This document shows, one piece after another, positions 8,114 to 16,673 of a stretch of DNA of 64,000 nt. A program made the position numbers and the translations under genes. A model generated the notes under the pieces. That model was not told the origin of the DNA. It was given only the letters and a program-made list of their open reading frames with translations, and ran no database searches. The stretch is from contig NZ_AUII01000002.1 in the NCBI RefSeq assembly GCF_000423625.1, forward strand, positions 248,001 through 312,000, read 5' to 3'. The DNA is from Pseudonocardia asaccharolytica DSM 44247 = NBRC 16224. Lineage in GTDB: Bacteria > Actinomycetota > Actinomycetes > Mycobacteriales > Pseudonocardiaceae. Position 1 is the first letter of the stretch, and the number at the start of each line of letters is the position of its first letter.

Positions 8114-10270
8114 ATGACGGCTGTCGCTGATTCCCCCGTGACCCCGGCCGAGAGGTCCACCGTTCGCGCCGCCTGTCCGCAGGACTGTCCCGACACCTGC
8201 GCCATGCTCGTGACCGTCGCCGAGGGCAAGGCGGTCGAGGTGAAGGGCGACCCGGACCACCCGTTCACCAACGGCGGCCTCTGCGTCAAGGTCAACAACT
8301 ATCTCGACAAGGTCTATGACCCGGGCCGGGTGCTGTTTCCGCTGCGCCGCACCGGTCCGAAGGGCAGCGGCCGGTTCGAGCGGATCACCTGGGACGCCGC
8401 GCTCGACGAGATCGCGGCGCGGTTCACCGCGATCGCCGAGGAACACGGCCCTGAGGCGATCATGCCGGTGAGCTACCTCGGCACCCAGGGCATCCTCAAC
8501 GGGCTCAACGTCGGCGACCCGTTCTTCGCGAAGCTGGGCGCGACGGTGGCCGAACGCACCTACTGCGACTCCGGTGCCTGCACCGCCTACGCGATGACCA
8601 TCGGCGACACCGCCGGGGTCGACCCCGAGAGCCTGGTGCACTCGAGGTTCATCCTCGTCTGGGCCTGCAACATCATGAGCACCAACCTGCACCTGTGGCC
8701 CTACATCGCCGAGGCACGCAGGGGCGGCGCGAAGGTCGTGGTGGTCGACCCGGTTCGGACCCGTACCGCCGCGGCCGCGGACCAACACATCGCCCTGCGC
8801 CCGGGCACCGACGGCGCGCTGGCGCTCGCCATGGCGAATGTGATCATCACCGAGGGCCTCACCGACGACGACTACATCGCGAACCACACCGTCGGCTACG
8901 ACGCGTTCGTGGAGCGGGTCGCGCAGTACACCCCGGAGTGGGCCGAGATCGAGACCGGCGTCCCCGCCGACACGATCCGCACGCTCGCCCGCGAGTACGC
9001 CGGCGCCCAGCCGTCGGTCATCCGCATCGGCGTCGCCATCGAGCGGCACGCCGGCGGCGGTCAGACCGTCCGCGCGCTGGCCTGCCTGCCCGGGTTGGTC
9101 GGTGCGTGGCGCAAACCCGGCGGCGGGATCCTGCAGCTGCCGCTGTGGGCGTTCCCGGTGAACTGGGGCGCGTTCATGCATCCCGAGATGCTGACGCCGG
9201 GCAAGCGCGTGGTGAACCAGTTCCAGCTCGGCGAGGCGCTCACCGGCGGGCTGGCCCTGGACCCGCCGATCACGGCGCTGATGGTCTACAACTCCAACCC
9301 GGTCGTGGTGTGCCCCGACCAGGACACGCTGATCGAGGGACTGAAACGCGACGACCTGTTCACCGTCGTCAGCGAGCAGTTCATGACCGACACCGCGGAA
9401 TACGCGGACATCGTGCTGCCGGCCACCACCCAGCTCGAGCAGGACGACATCATGTTCTCCTGGGGCCACCTGTACGTGACCTACAACCATCGCGCGATCG
9501 ACCCGATCGGTGAGGCCGTCCCCAACACCGAGCTGTTCCGTCGGCTGGCCGCGCGGATGGGCTACACCGAACCTGTCTTCCGGCGGACCGACCAGGAGAT
9601 GATCGCCGAGGCGTTCGACTGGTCCCACCCGCACATGGCGGGGATCACTGTCGAGTCGCTGAAGGAGAGGGGCTGGCAGCGGCTCAACGTCGCACCTCCG
9701 GAGTCCTACGCGCCGCACGCCGAGGGCAACTTCCCGACGGCGTCGGGCAAGGCCGAGTTCGTCGCCTCCGCCGCGGCGGGCGGCAACTTCGTGCTCCCGC
9801 TGTTCCGCCAGGGTTCCAACGACCACCAGCCCGGTCAGCCGGTCGACCCGCTCCCGCACTACATCCCGCCGCGCGAGTCGGTCCACACGGACCCCGAGCT
9901 GGCCGCGCGTTACCCCCTCAACCTGTTGACCCCGAAGGCACATGCCTACCTCAACTCCAGCTTCGGCAACCTCACCTTCCACCGCCAGGTGCAGAAGGAG
10001 CCGAACGTCCTGATCCATCCCGACGACGCCGCCGCGCGCGGCATCGGTGACGGCGACCCGGTGCGGATCTTCAACGACCGGGGTGAGTTCACCGTGCTCG
10101 CCAAGATCGACGACGCGGTGCTGCCCGGAGTGGTCGTGTCCAGCCTGGGTGGCTGGCGGAAGCACTCCAAGGCCAGCGCGACCCTCGCCGCGGTGACTCC
10201 GACCGCGTTCGCGGACCTCGGGAACGCCCCGACGTTCTCGGACACGCTGGTCGAGGTCGAGATCGCCTGA
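8114..10270 (+). CDS. Molybdopterin oxidoreductase, DMSO-reductase family
   Basis: A 718-residue bis-molybdopterin enzyme. The N-terminal CPQDCPDTC (C21, C25, C29) plus C57 in GGLCVK provides four ligands for a [4Fe-4S] cluster. The middle holds the usual Mo-cofactor domains (YCDSGACTAY region; VLPATTQLEQDD), and the C-terminal ~120 residues are the dinucleotide-binding barrel (LLTPKAHAYLNSSF). No twin-arginine signal is seen, so it should be cytoplasmic. TAGGAG lies 5 bp before the ATG. A ferredoxin, a ferredoxin reductase and MoeA follow on the same strand, implying NAD(P)H- or ferredoxin-linked electron transfer. The substrate is unknown; formate dehydrogenase-like and hydratase-like relatives are both possible. 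Confidence 0.88.
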   Translation: MTAVADSPVTPAERSTVRAACPQDCPDTCAMLVTVAEGKAVEVKGDPDHPFTNGGLCVKVNNYLDKVYDPGRVLFPLRRTGPKGSGRFERITWDAALDEIAARFTAIAEEHGPEAIMPVSYLGTQGILNGLNVGDPFFAKLGATVAERTYCDSGACTAYAMTIGDTAGVDPESLVHSRFILVWACNIMSTNLHLWPYIAEARRGGAKVVVVDPVRTRTAAAADQHIALRPGTDGALALAMANVIITEGLTDDDYIANHTVGYDAFVERVAQYTPEWAEIETGVPADTIRTLAREYAGAQPSVIRIGVAIERHAGGGQTVRALACLPGLVGAWRKPGGGILQLPLWAFPVNWGAFMHPEMLTPGKRVVNQFQLGEALTGGLALDPPITALMVYNSNPVVVCPDQDTLIEGLKRDDLFTVVSEQFMTDTAEYADIVLPATTQLEQDDIMFSWGHLYVTYNHRAIDPIGEAVPNTELFRRLAARMGYTEPVFRRTDQEMIAEAFDWSHPHMAGITVESLKERGWQRLNVAPPESYAPHAEGNFPTASGKAEFVASAAAGGNFVLPLFRQGSNDHQPGQPVDPLPHYIPPRESVHTDPELAARYPLNLLTPKAHAYLNSSFGNLTFHRQVQKEPNVLIHPDDAAARGIGDGDPVRIFNDRGEFTVLAKIDDAVLPGVVVSSLGGWRKHSKASATLAAVTPTAFADLGNAPTFSDTLVEVEIA

Positions 10271-10287
10271 CCGCTGTTCACCACGCT

Positions 10288-10319
10288 CCGCGGCCCGCAC
10301 CGATCCCGGCGGGCCGCGG
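10288..10319 (+). other. Intercistronic stem-loop
   Basis: A perfect 11-bp inverted repeat (CCGCGGCCCGC / GCGGGCCGCGG, loop 10 nt) lies in the 76-bp gap between the Mo-oxidoreductase stop and the ferredoxin start. There is no U-tract, so it is more likely an mRNA-processing or attenuation element than a complete terminator. Confidence 0.5.
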
Positions 10320-10346
10320 TTGCGCCAACCTTCAGGAAGGACCCCG

Positions 10347-10658
10347 ATGGCCTACGTCGTCACCGATGCGTGCGTCGACGTCCTCGACCGGTCGTGTGTC
10401 GAAGAATGCCCCGTCGACTGCATCTACCAGGGCGACCGGATGATGTACATCCACCCGGACGAGTGCGTGGACTGCGGCAAGTGCATGCCCGCCTGTCCGA
10501 GCGACGCGATCTACTGGGAACACAAGATCCCGGATGAGCTGGCCGTGTTCACCGCCGCCGCGGCCGAGTTCGTCCGGGCGCAGCAGCTGGGCGGCGGCGC
10601 GGCCGACACGAGCGTGGGTGTCGACCATCCGATCGTCGACGAGCGGAAGCCCCGCTGA
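10347..10658 (+). CDS. fdxA: Ferredoxin, 7Fe (3Fe-4S/4Fe-4S) type
   Basis: A 103-residue soluble electron carrier matching the FdxA group. The first half has C9, C17, C21 and C25 (CVEECPVDC), and the second has a classic ECVDCGKCMPACP cluster motif, as in 7Fe ferredoxins of mycobacteria and streptomycetes. AGGAAGGA precedes the ATG by about 6 bp. It is sandwiched between the Mo enzyme and a ferredoxin-NADP reductase, with the reductase ATG overlapping its stop (TGATG). It almost certainly shuttles electrons between the two. Confidence 0.92.
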   Translation: MAYVVTDACVDVLDRSCVEECPVDCIYQGDRMMYIHPDECVDCGKCMPACPSDAIYWEHKIPDELAVFTAAAAEFVRAQQLGGGAADTSVGVDHPIVDERKPR

Positions 10659-11644
10659 TGACGGGGCACGCGGACGCGCTCGATGCGGATCTGGTGATCG
10701 TCGGGGCCGGCCCGTGCGGGCTCTACGCCACCTACTACGCCGGTTTCCGTGGGCTGTCCGTCGTCGTGATCGACGCTCTCGAGCAGCCAGGCGGTCAGAT
10801 GGCGGCGCTCTACCCCGAGAAACCGGTGTTCGACGTCGCCGGGTTTCCCCGGATCAAGGCCCAGGATCTGGTGGACTCCCTGGTCGAGCAGGCGTCGCTC
10901 GGCAAGCCGCACTACCTGCTGGGGCACCGCGCCGTCGAACTCGACGAGACGCCCGAGGAGGTGGTGGTGACCACCGACCAGGGTGCCGTCGTCCGCGCCG
11001 GTGCGCTGCTGATCACCGGGGGGATCGGCGGCTTCCGACCCCGGCCGCTCCCGGTGGGTGGGGAGTTCGTCGGGCGGGGGGTGCGGTACTTCGTGCCGCG
11101 CCTGGCCGAGCTGGCGGGACACGACGTCCTGGTGGTCGGGGGCGGGGACTCGGCCGTCGACTGGGCACTGAGCCTGGAGCCGGTCGCCCGGAGCGTCGCC
11201 CTGGTGCACCGGCGCGAGGCGTTCCGGGCTCACGAGCACAGCGTCGCCCGGCTCCGTGCGTCCTCGGTCCGCGTCCTCACCCCGCTCCAGGTCGCGAAGA
11301 TCCGCGGCGGTGACCGGGTGGAGGAGGTCGACGTCGTCGACGCCGGCGGCACCGCCACGACGCTCGCCGTCACCGAGGTGGTCGCCGCGCTCGGGTTCCA
11401 CGCCGATCTCGGCGCGCTGGCCACCTGGGGGCTGGACCTGCGACGGCGGCACATCCTGGTGGACCGCTCCATGCGCACCAACCGGCCCCGCGTCTTCGCC
11501 GCCGGGGACATCACCGACTTCGACGGGAAGGTGAAGCTGATCTCGGTGGGCTTCGGCGAGGCCGCATTGGCGGTCAACAACCTCACGCCCCTGGTGCGGC
11601 CCGGCCTGTCGACGGTGCCCGGCCACTCCAGCGACGCGGCCTGA
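10658..11644 (+). CDS. Ferredoxin-NADP(+) reductase, thioredoxin-reductase-like type
   Basis: A 328-residue FAD/NAD(P)-binding flavoprotein. The FAD Rossmann motif VIVGAGPCGLYA is at ~13-24, and the NADPH-binding motif VVGGGDSAVDWA falls near 166. The family signature FAAGDITDFDGKVKLI is near the C-terminus. The thioredoxin-reductase CxxC is absent, which fits the YumC-type ferredoxin-NADP reductases. It would reduce, or take electrons from, the ferredoxin encoded just upstream. Translational coupling through a TGATG overlap points to balanced production of the pair. Confidence 0.9.
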   Translation: MTGHADALDADLVIVGAGPCGLYATYYAGFRGLSVVVIDALEQPGGQMAALYPEKPVFDVAGFPRIKAQDLVDSLVEQASLGKPHYLLGHRAVELDETPEEVVVTTDQGAVVRAGALLITGGIGGFRPRPLPVGGEFVGRGVRYFVPRLAELAGHDVLVVGGGDSAVDWALSLEPVARSVALVHRREAFRAHEHSVARLRASSVRVLTPLQVAKIRGGDRVEEVDVVDAGGTATTLAVTEVVAALGFHADLGALATWGLDLRRRHILVDRSMRTNRPRVFAAGDITDFDGKVKLISVGFGEAALAVNNLTPLVRPGLSTVPGHSSDAA

Positions 11645-11658
11645 CGAGGAGGGACGCG

Positions 11659-12999
11659 ATGGCTCGCTCCGTGGCCGAGCACGCGGCACTGGCCGCCGCA
11701 CTCGTCGGGCCGAGCGGGGTGGAGCGACGAGCGCTCGGATCGTGTGCGGGACGCGTGCTGGCCGAGCCGGTGCACGCCATGGACGACCTGCCCGCCTTCG
11801 ACAACTCAGCCATGAACGGCTATGCGCTGCGCGTCGCCGATATCGATACGGCCGGGATGCCGGTGGCCGCCGAGATCCCGGCAGGCCACGGCGTCCCGCC
11901 ACCCCTGGCGCCCGGCACCGCGCACCGGATCATGACCGGGGCCCCGCTGCCCCGCGGAGCGGACTCCGTCGTGCCCGTCGGGCTGACCGACGGCGGCCGG
12001 GACATCGTGCGCGTGACCGGGCCGGGCCGTTCACCGCGGGCCGGCACGTCCCGGCGGCGCGGTGAGGGCATCGCCGCGGGCGAGGTGGTCCTGCCTGCGG
12101 GCACCCGGATGGGGCCGGCGCAGCTGGCCGCCGCGGCGGCGGCCGATGCCACGGCGCTTGCGGTTCACCGGCGGCTGCGCGTCGGTGTGCTCTCCGCCGG
12201 ATCGGAGCTGGAGGCGGTCGGGCGCACCCGTCGGCACGGCCAGATTCACGACACCAACGGGATCCTGCTCGTCACGGCCCTGGCGGAAGCAGGAGCGCAG
12301 CCCGTCCAGCTGCCGCTCGTCGCCGACCGGCCGGGTGAGCTCGCCGCGTTACTCGCCCGGTACCTCGGGGAGCTCGACCTGCTGGTCACGTCCGGCGGGA
12401 TCAGCGCCGGTGACCATGAGGTCGTCAAGGACACCCTCGGTCCGCGCGGCGTCGGGTTCGGGCACCTCGCGCTCAAACCCGGTGGCGCACAGGGCCTCGG
12501 AATCCTCGACGGAACGCCGGTGATCGCCCTTCCGGGCAACCCGGTGGCCTGCTGGGTGTCGTTCGAGCTGTTCGTCCGGCCGGCCGTGCGCGCGGCGATG
12601 GGCCTGCCGGCGGGCCGCCCCCGGCGAAGCGTCCGGTCCGGGGTGGCGCTGCGCTCCCGGGCCGGACGGTGGGAGTATGTACCCACGGTCCTCGACGATG
12701 CCGTGGACGAAGCCCGCCCGGTCGATGCTCCCGGGCCGCACTCCTACCGGGCGCTGGCGGGAGTGAACTGTCTGCGCGAGTTCGACGCGAGCGGCCGCGG
12801 CGCGCGGGCGGGCGATCCGGTCGACGTCCTGCTCCTCGCCACCGGCGAGGAGGAACCGCTGGTCAGGGCGGGCGAACGACCATCCCCGAGTTCTGCAGCC
12901 GGTGCTCACTGGGTGAGATCCCGAAGCGCGCGCGGAACAGCCTGCTCAGATGGGCGGGATCGGGCAACCCCCACCGGGCCCCGATCGCGGTCACGGTGA
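11659..12999 (+). CDS. moeA: Molybdopterin molybdotransferase MoeA
   Basis: A 446-residue MoeA-family enzyme that inserts molybdate into adenylated molybdopterin. Diagnostic motifs are DNSAMNGYA near 50, MTGAPLPRGAD near 93, TSGGISAGDHEVVKD near 244 and ALPGNPVACW near 292, followed by the C-terminal beta-barrel. AGGAGGGACGCG precedes the ATG, 15 bp after the reductase stop. Family similarity ends near residue 400 (DVLLLATGEE). The last ~45 residues are read through antisense of the AraC gene, so the 3' ends overlap by 137 bp. The tail looks acquired after loss of the original stop. Placement next to a Mo enzyme suggests a dedicated copy. Confidence 0.92.
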   Translation: MARSVAEHAALAAALVGPSGVERRALGSCAGRVLAEPVHAMDDLPAFDNSAMNGYALRVADIDTAGMPVAAEIPAGHGVPPPLAPGTAHRIMTGAPLPRGADSVVPVGLTDGGRDIVRVTGPGRSPRAGTSRRRGEGIAAGEVVLPAGTRMGPAQLAAAAAADATALAVHRRLRVGVLSAGSELEAVGRTRRHGQIHDTNGILLVTALAEAGAQPVQLPLVADRPGELAALLARYLGELDLLVTSGGISAGDHEVVKDTLGPRGVGFGHLALKPGGAQGLGILDGTPVIALPGNPVACWVSFELFVRPAVRAAMGLPAGRPRRSVRSGVALRSRAGRWEYVPTVLDDAVDEARPVDAPGPHSYRALAGVNCLREFDASGRGARAGDPVDVLLLATGEEEPLVRAGERPSPSSAAGAHWVRSRSARGTACSDGRDRATPTGPRSRSR

Positions 13000-13822
13000 G
13001 CCCGGCGTACCGGGGCGCGCGCAGGTCCCGCCAGCACCCCTGGAGACGTTGCTCCCGGATATATGCGGTGACCGTCGTGCCCGACTCCCTGAACAGCTTG
13101 TGCAGGTAACTCGAGGAGATCGCGCACGCGGCAGCGACCGACTGCGGGCTGAGCCGACGGTCGGAAATGTGTTCGGCAATGTGCGCCTGGGCCCGCTCGA
13201 GATGCACGTTGTCCGGGGCCGCGGAGGGTATCTCGCTGGTCACCACGGCGACGAGCAGATCGCCCACGGTCTGCGTAATGGCGATCTCGGTGGCTTCGTT
13301 CAGATCGTCTCCGAGTCGACGCATGGCCGACAGGAGCGGAGGAATCATGGCGCCGATACCGTGCCGTCCATTGAACCGCACGGCTGTCGCCGCGGCCAGA
13401 TCGGCGGCCGGCAGCGGGATCAGGCGCTTCGGGAACAGGCAGACCACGTATTCGAAGTCGTCGTCGGTCACGAAGGTGAACGGACGGCTGCTGTCGTAGA
13501 GCACGAACTCGCCGGGCCGGATGATCGTCTCCCGGCCGTCCTGGGTGACGAGTGTGCTGCCGCGGCGGGCCAGTGCGATCTGGTAGTAGTCCTCGTCCGC
13601 GCCGCGGATCAGGCCGGGGGTGCGCTCGAAGCGGTGAGCGCTCGCACCGATCCCGCGAAGCCGGACGTCACCGACCGAACTGGCGACGACCTGCCCGTGC
13701 ATCCGATCACCGTCGGACGGCACGACGTCGAGGGTCACGAACTGGTCGCATACTGCGGAGCACCAGAAGTCCAGTCGTTCCCCACGAGCGACCGCCGAGA
13801 CGTCGATGGTGGTGGTTGCCAT
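12863..13822 (-). CDS. AraC-family transcriptional regulator
   Basis: A 319-residue regulator. The N-terminal ~190 residues fit the AraC_binding_2 (AraC/XylS N-terminal) sensor domain. The C-terminal ~100 residues contain two helix-turn-helices (ISSSYLHKLFRESG and VTAIGARWGLPDPAHLSRLF). Start 13822 (ATG) is chosen over a GTG four codons upstream because GGAGAG sits just before it. The gene converges on moeA with a 137-bp overlap. It may regulate the Mo module or a gene lost to the neighbouring insertion element. The effector is not predictable. Confidence 0.88.
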   Translation of the reverse strand: MATTTIDVSAVARGERLDFWCSAVCDQFVTLDVVPSDGDRMHGQVVASSVGDVRLRGIGASAHRFERTPGLIRGADEDYYQIALARRGSTLVTQDGRETIIRPGEFVLYDSSRPFTFVTDDDFEYVVCLFPKRLIPLPAADLAAATAVRFNGRHGIGAMIPPLLSAMRRLGDDLNEATEIAITQTVGDLLVAVVTSEIPSAAPDNVHLERAQAHIAEHISDRRLSPQSVAAACAISSSYLHKLFRESGTTVTAYIREQRLQGCWRDLRAPRYAGLTVTAIGARWGLPDPAHLSRLFRARFGISPSEHRLQNSGMVVRPP

Positions 13823-14042
13823 GGGACTCTCCACGTGTCATGTGGCGATGGCATTCAGCGCGAGAATCTAACATGAACAGTGGCGCATCCCGTCTTGATG
13901 AGCCGGTAAGTCCTCGTCGCGCACGGCTGCTTGGCTCCGTATCTGCGGAGAAATATTCCATGAATATCCACATACTCGGAGTTATTGGCATTGCGGAGCT
14001 GTCGGAAGTCGGCCGACCCGCGCCTTCGCGCGCGCCCGGCAA

Positions 14043-14060
14043 TGAGCCTTTGCCAACCTG
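14043..14060 (+). repeat. Left terminal inverted repeat of the IS
   Basis: TGAGCCTTTGCCAACCTG, perfectly complementary to 17149-17166. Confidence 0.85.
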
Positions 14061-14899
14061 GATCAAGCGCTCGCGATCATGAGGGTTTGGACGGCGGCGA
14101 CGAGCTCCGCGGCCCGGCCGGGGCTGGAGCGGATCTTGCGCAGGATCTTCCAGTGCTTCAGCTCGGCGTTGACCCGCTCGCCCGGGCCGCGTCGGTGAGC
14201 GTGCGCGGCGTTGACCTCGCGCTGGTTGCGCGACAGCGGCCGGTAGCGGCCGGTGTCGGGGGCGAGGCGACGTCGCCGCTGGGGCACGGCCACGGTGGGT
14301 CCGGCGCCCTGGTAGACGGTGTCGGCGACCGCCCGGACCCCGGCCTCGGCCAGCGCGTCGAGGATGCCGTGCTCGCGGGCGGCACCCATGTCGTGCCGGG
14401 CGCCGGGCAGCGGCGGGGAGATCCACACCGGCCGTCCGGCCGGGTCGGCGATGACCTGCACGTTCAGCCCGTGGCACGTGTGTTTGCCGCTGTGTGCGCC
14501 GTGAGGCGCTTGTTGTTCGAGTGGAGGTGAGAGACCGCCATCGTCGTCCTGTCGCAGCAGGGCGGTTGAAGCTGGGGGCAGCCCGCGCCGGGAGGTGCCG
14601 GGGTGGGTGGGAGCAGCCCTGACGAAGCCGGGACGTGCCAGCGCTGCCAGATGGCGCGGGTCCGGCGAGCGAGACGGAGAGGAGTACGCGAGGAACCGGC
14701 GTCTACGCCTCCTTAAGGCACGCCAGCTCGAACCTGGTGGATCTGGGCTGGATGCGGTGTGTCCCCGCCGAATATTCGGTCGGTGGGGACTTCCCCGGGC
14801 GGTCTACTGCGGTCGCGCGGGGAGGCCACGGTGAAGTGCTGCGGGGTAGCCGTGGCGAGGGCCGCGGGGGTATAGCCGGGCTCCTCCTTCGTCGATCGA

Positions 14900-14905
14900 A
14901 CAGCG
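14900..14905 (+). other. Candidate exon-binding site 1 (EBS1)
   Basis: ACAGCG pairs perfectly with the six bases preceding the intron (IBS1, CGCTGT, 14488-14493). Its place in a domain I loop, directly upstream of a conserved group II segment, supports the assignment. EBS2 was not identified. Confidence 0.65.
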
Positions 14906-15086
14906 AGTGAACACGGGAACCGTCCCGGATCTGCCCCGTTCCCCGCGTATCCGGCGCGGCGTGGGGCTGGGCCCACCGTCGGCCGATCGGTCCGGGGCGG
15001 GGCGGAGCCGCTGTAGTACTCCGAGTCGGGGAGAGCCCGGCACATGGGGAAGGGCGGCAGCGGTATCGAGAAGGGAGGAGGCTGCA

Positions 15087-16565
15087 ATGCCGAAAGACGC
15101 GCCGCTGAACAGCAGCGCCGCGCCGGCTGAGAATCTCGGTCCTCGCCGGCGGGTATCGGGGATGCAGGCCAAGCTTCACCATTGGGCGGCGGCCGACCCC
15201 GGCCGCAGGTTCGATGACTTGTTCAACCTCGTGTGCGACCCGGCGACGCTGCTCGTGGCGTTCGAGCGGGTCGCGGGCAACCGGGGAGCCCGAACCGCCG
15301 GAGTCGACGGCCTCACCGTCGCCGACGTCGAGCGGGAGATCGGCTTCCCGGGCTTCCTGGACGACGTGCGCCACGCGCTGAAAACGGGACAGTTCCGCCC
15401 GTTGCCGGGGCGCGAACGCGCGATCCCCAAGCCCGGCGGGAGCGGGAAGGTGCGCCGCCTCGGCATCCCGACCGTCACCGACCGGGTGGTCCAGGCAGCG
15501 CTCAAGCTGGTGCTGGAGCCGATCTTCGAGGCCGACTTCGAGCCGGTCTCCTACGGCTTCCGGCCCCTGCGGCGGGCCCACGACGCCATCGCCGAGATCC
15601 ACTACTACGGCACCCACGGCTACCGCTGGGTGCTGGACGCGGATATCGAGGCGTGCTTCGACTCCATCGACCACACGGCCCTGCTGGGCCGCGTGCGCGC
15701 CAGAGTCAAAGACAAGCGCGTGGTGGGGCTGGTCAAGGCGTTCTGCAAGGCCGGTGTCCTCACCGAGACCGGCCAGGACCAGACGACCATGACCGGCACC
15801 CCGCAGGGCGGCATCCTGTCCCCGCTGCTGGCCAACATCGCCCTATCAGCACTCGACGAGGCGCTGATGGAGCCGTGGAAGCCCGGCGGGACGATGTCGA
15901 CCAGAGGCAGACGGGCGCATCGACGCCGCTACCGTCGACCGAACTGGCGGATCGTGCGCTACGCGGACGACTTCGTCGTGCTGGTCGACAGCACCGGTGA
16001 CGGCGCCAGCGACGACGTCGCCCGGCTGCGCGAGGAAATCACCGACATCCTGCGCCCTCTGGGACTGCGGCTCTCACCGGCCAAGACCCAGATCGTGCAC
16101 ATGTCGGAGGGGTTCGACTTCCTCGGCTTCCACATCCAGTGGCGCCGCAAGCGAGGCTCGAACCGCTGGTACGTCTACACCTTCATCGCCCAGCGTCCGC
16201 TGCGGCAGCTGAAGGACAAGATCCGTGCCCTGACGAACAGGACATCGCAACAGGCCCCCAGGGCCGTGCTGGTCAGGCTCAACCAGATCATGCGCGGCTG
16301 GGTCGCCTACTTCCGGCACGCGGTATGCAAGACCACCCTGAAGGCCCTCGACCACTTCGTGTGGCGGCGGGTCTCCAGCTGGTGGATGGTGCTGCACCGC
16401 TGGAACTGGACCGACCTCCGGCGACGCTTCACCGACCGCGACGGCCGGTGGAGAAGACTCTCGGCGGACGGGATCGAGCTCTTCGCCACGGTGTCGATGC
16501 CGGTCACCCGGTACCGCTACCGCGGCAACACGATCCCCACCCCCTGGAGCCTCAACCACGCCTGA
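15087..16565 (+). CDS. ltrA: Group II intron reverse transcriptase/maturase
   Basis: A 492-residue intron-encoded protein needed for splicing and retrohoming. The reverse transcriptase fingers/palm include RRLGIPTVTDRVVQAALK, YGFRPLRRAHDA, TPQGGILSPLLANI and the catalytic YADD at 292-295. The maturase (X) domain follows with RGWVAYFRHA. No HNH endonuclease domain is present after it, so it is an endonuclease-less type that probably targets nascent or single-stranded DNA. GGGAGGAGG precedes the ATG; an upstream in-frame start lies inside structured intron RNA and is unlikely. The frame looks complete, so the element may still be mobile. Confidence 0.93.
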   Translation: MPKDAPLNSSAAPAENLGPRRRVSGMQAKLHHWAAADPGRRFDDLFNLVCDPATLLVAFERVAGNRGARTAGVDGLTVADVEREIGFPGFLDDVRHALKTGQFRPLPGRERAIPKPGGSGKVRRLGIPTVTDRVVQAALKLVLEPIFEADFEPVSYGFRPLRRAHDAIAEIHYYGTHGYRWVLDADIEACFDSIDHTALLGRVRARVKDKRVVGLVKAFCKAGVLTETGQDQTTMTGTPQGGILSPLLANIALSALDEALMEPWKPGGTMSTRGRRAHRRRYRRPNWRIVRYADDFVVLVDSTGDGASDDVARLREEITDILRPLGLRLSPAKTQIVHMSEGFDFLGFHIQWRRKRGSNRWYVYTFIAQRPLRQLKDKIRALTNRTSQQAPRAVLVRLNQIMRGWVAYFRHAVCKTTLKALDHFVWRRVSSWWMVLHRWNWTDLRRRFTDRDGRWRRLSADGIELFATVSMPVTRYRYRGNTIPTPWSLNHA

Positions 16566-16581
16566 AGGCAGAGACCGTGGA

Positions 16582-16673
16582 GAGCCCGGTGCGGTGAGAG
16601 TCGCACGCCGGGTTCGGCGAGCGGCACGGAGAAACGGACCGGTGGCAACACCGGCACCGCGCTCCGTGCCGAC
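16582..16673 (+). ncRNA. Group II intron domains V and VI
   Basis: Domain V is 16582-16615: GAGCCCGGTGCGGTGAGAG then TCGCACGCCGGGTTC. It is a hairpin with the usual catalytic AGC-like base, GTGAGAGT terminal region and conserved GGTTC end. Domain VI follows, with GGCACGGAG paired to CTCCGTGCC around a smaller hairpin; the branch-point adenosine should lie on its 3' side. Both lie directly downstream of the maturase stop. Confidence 0.82.
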
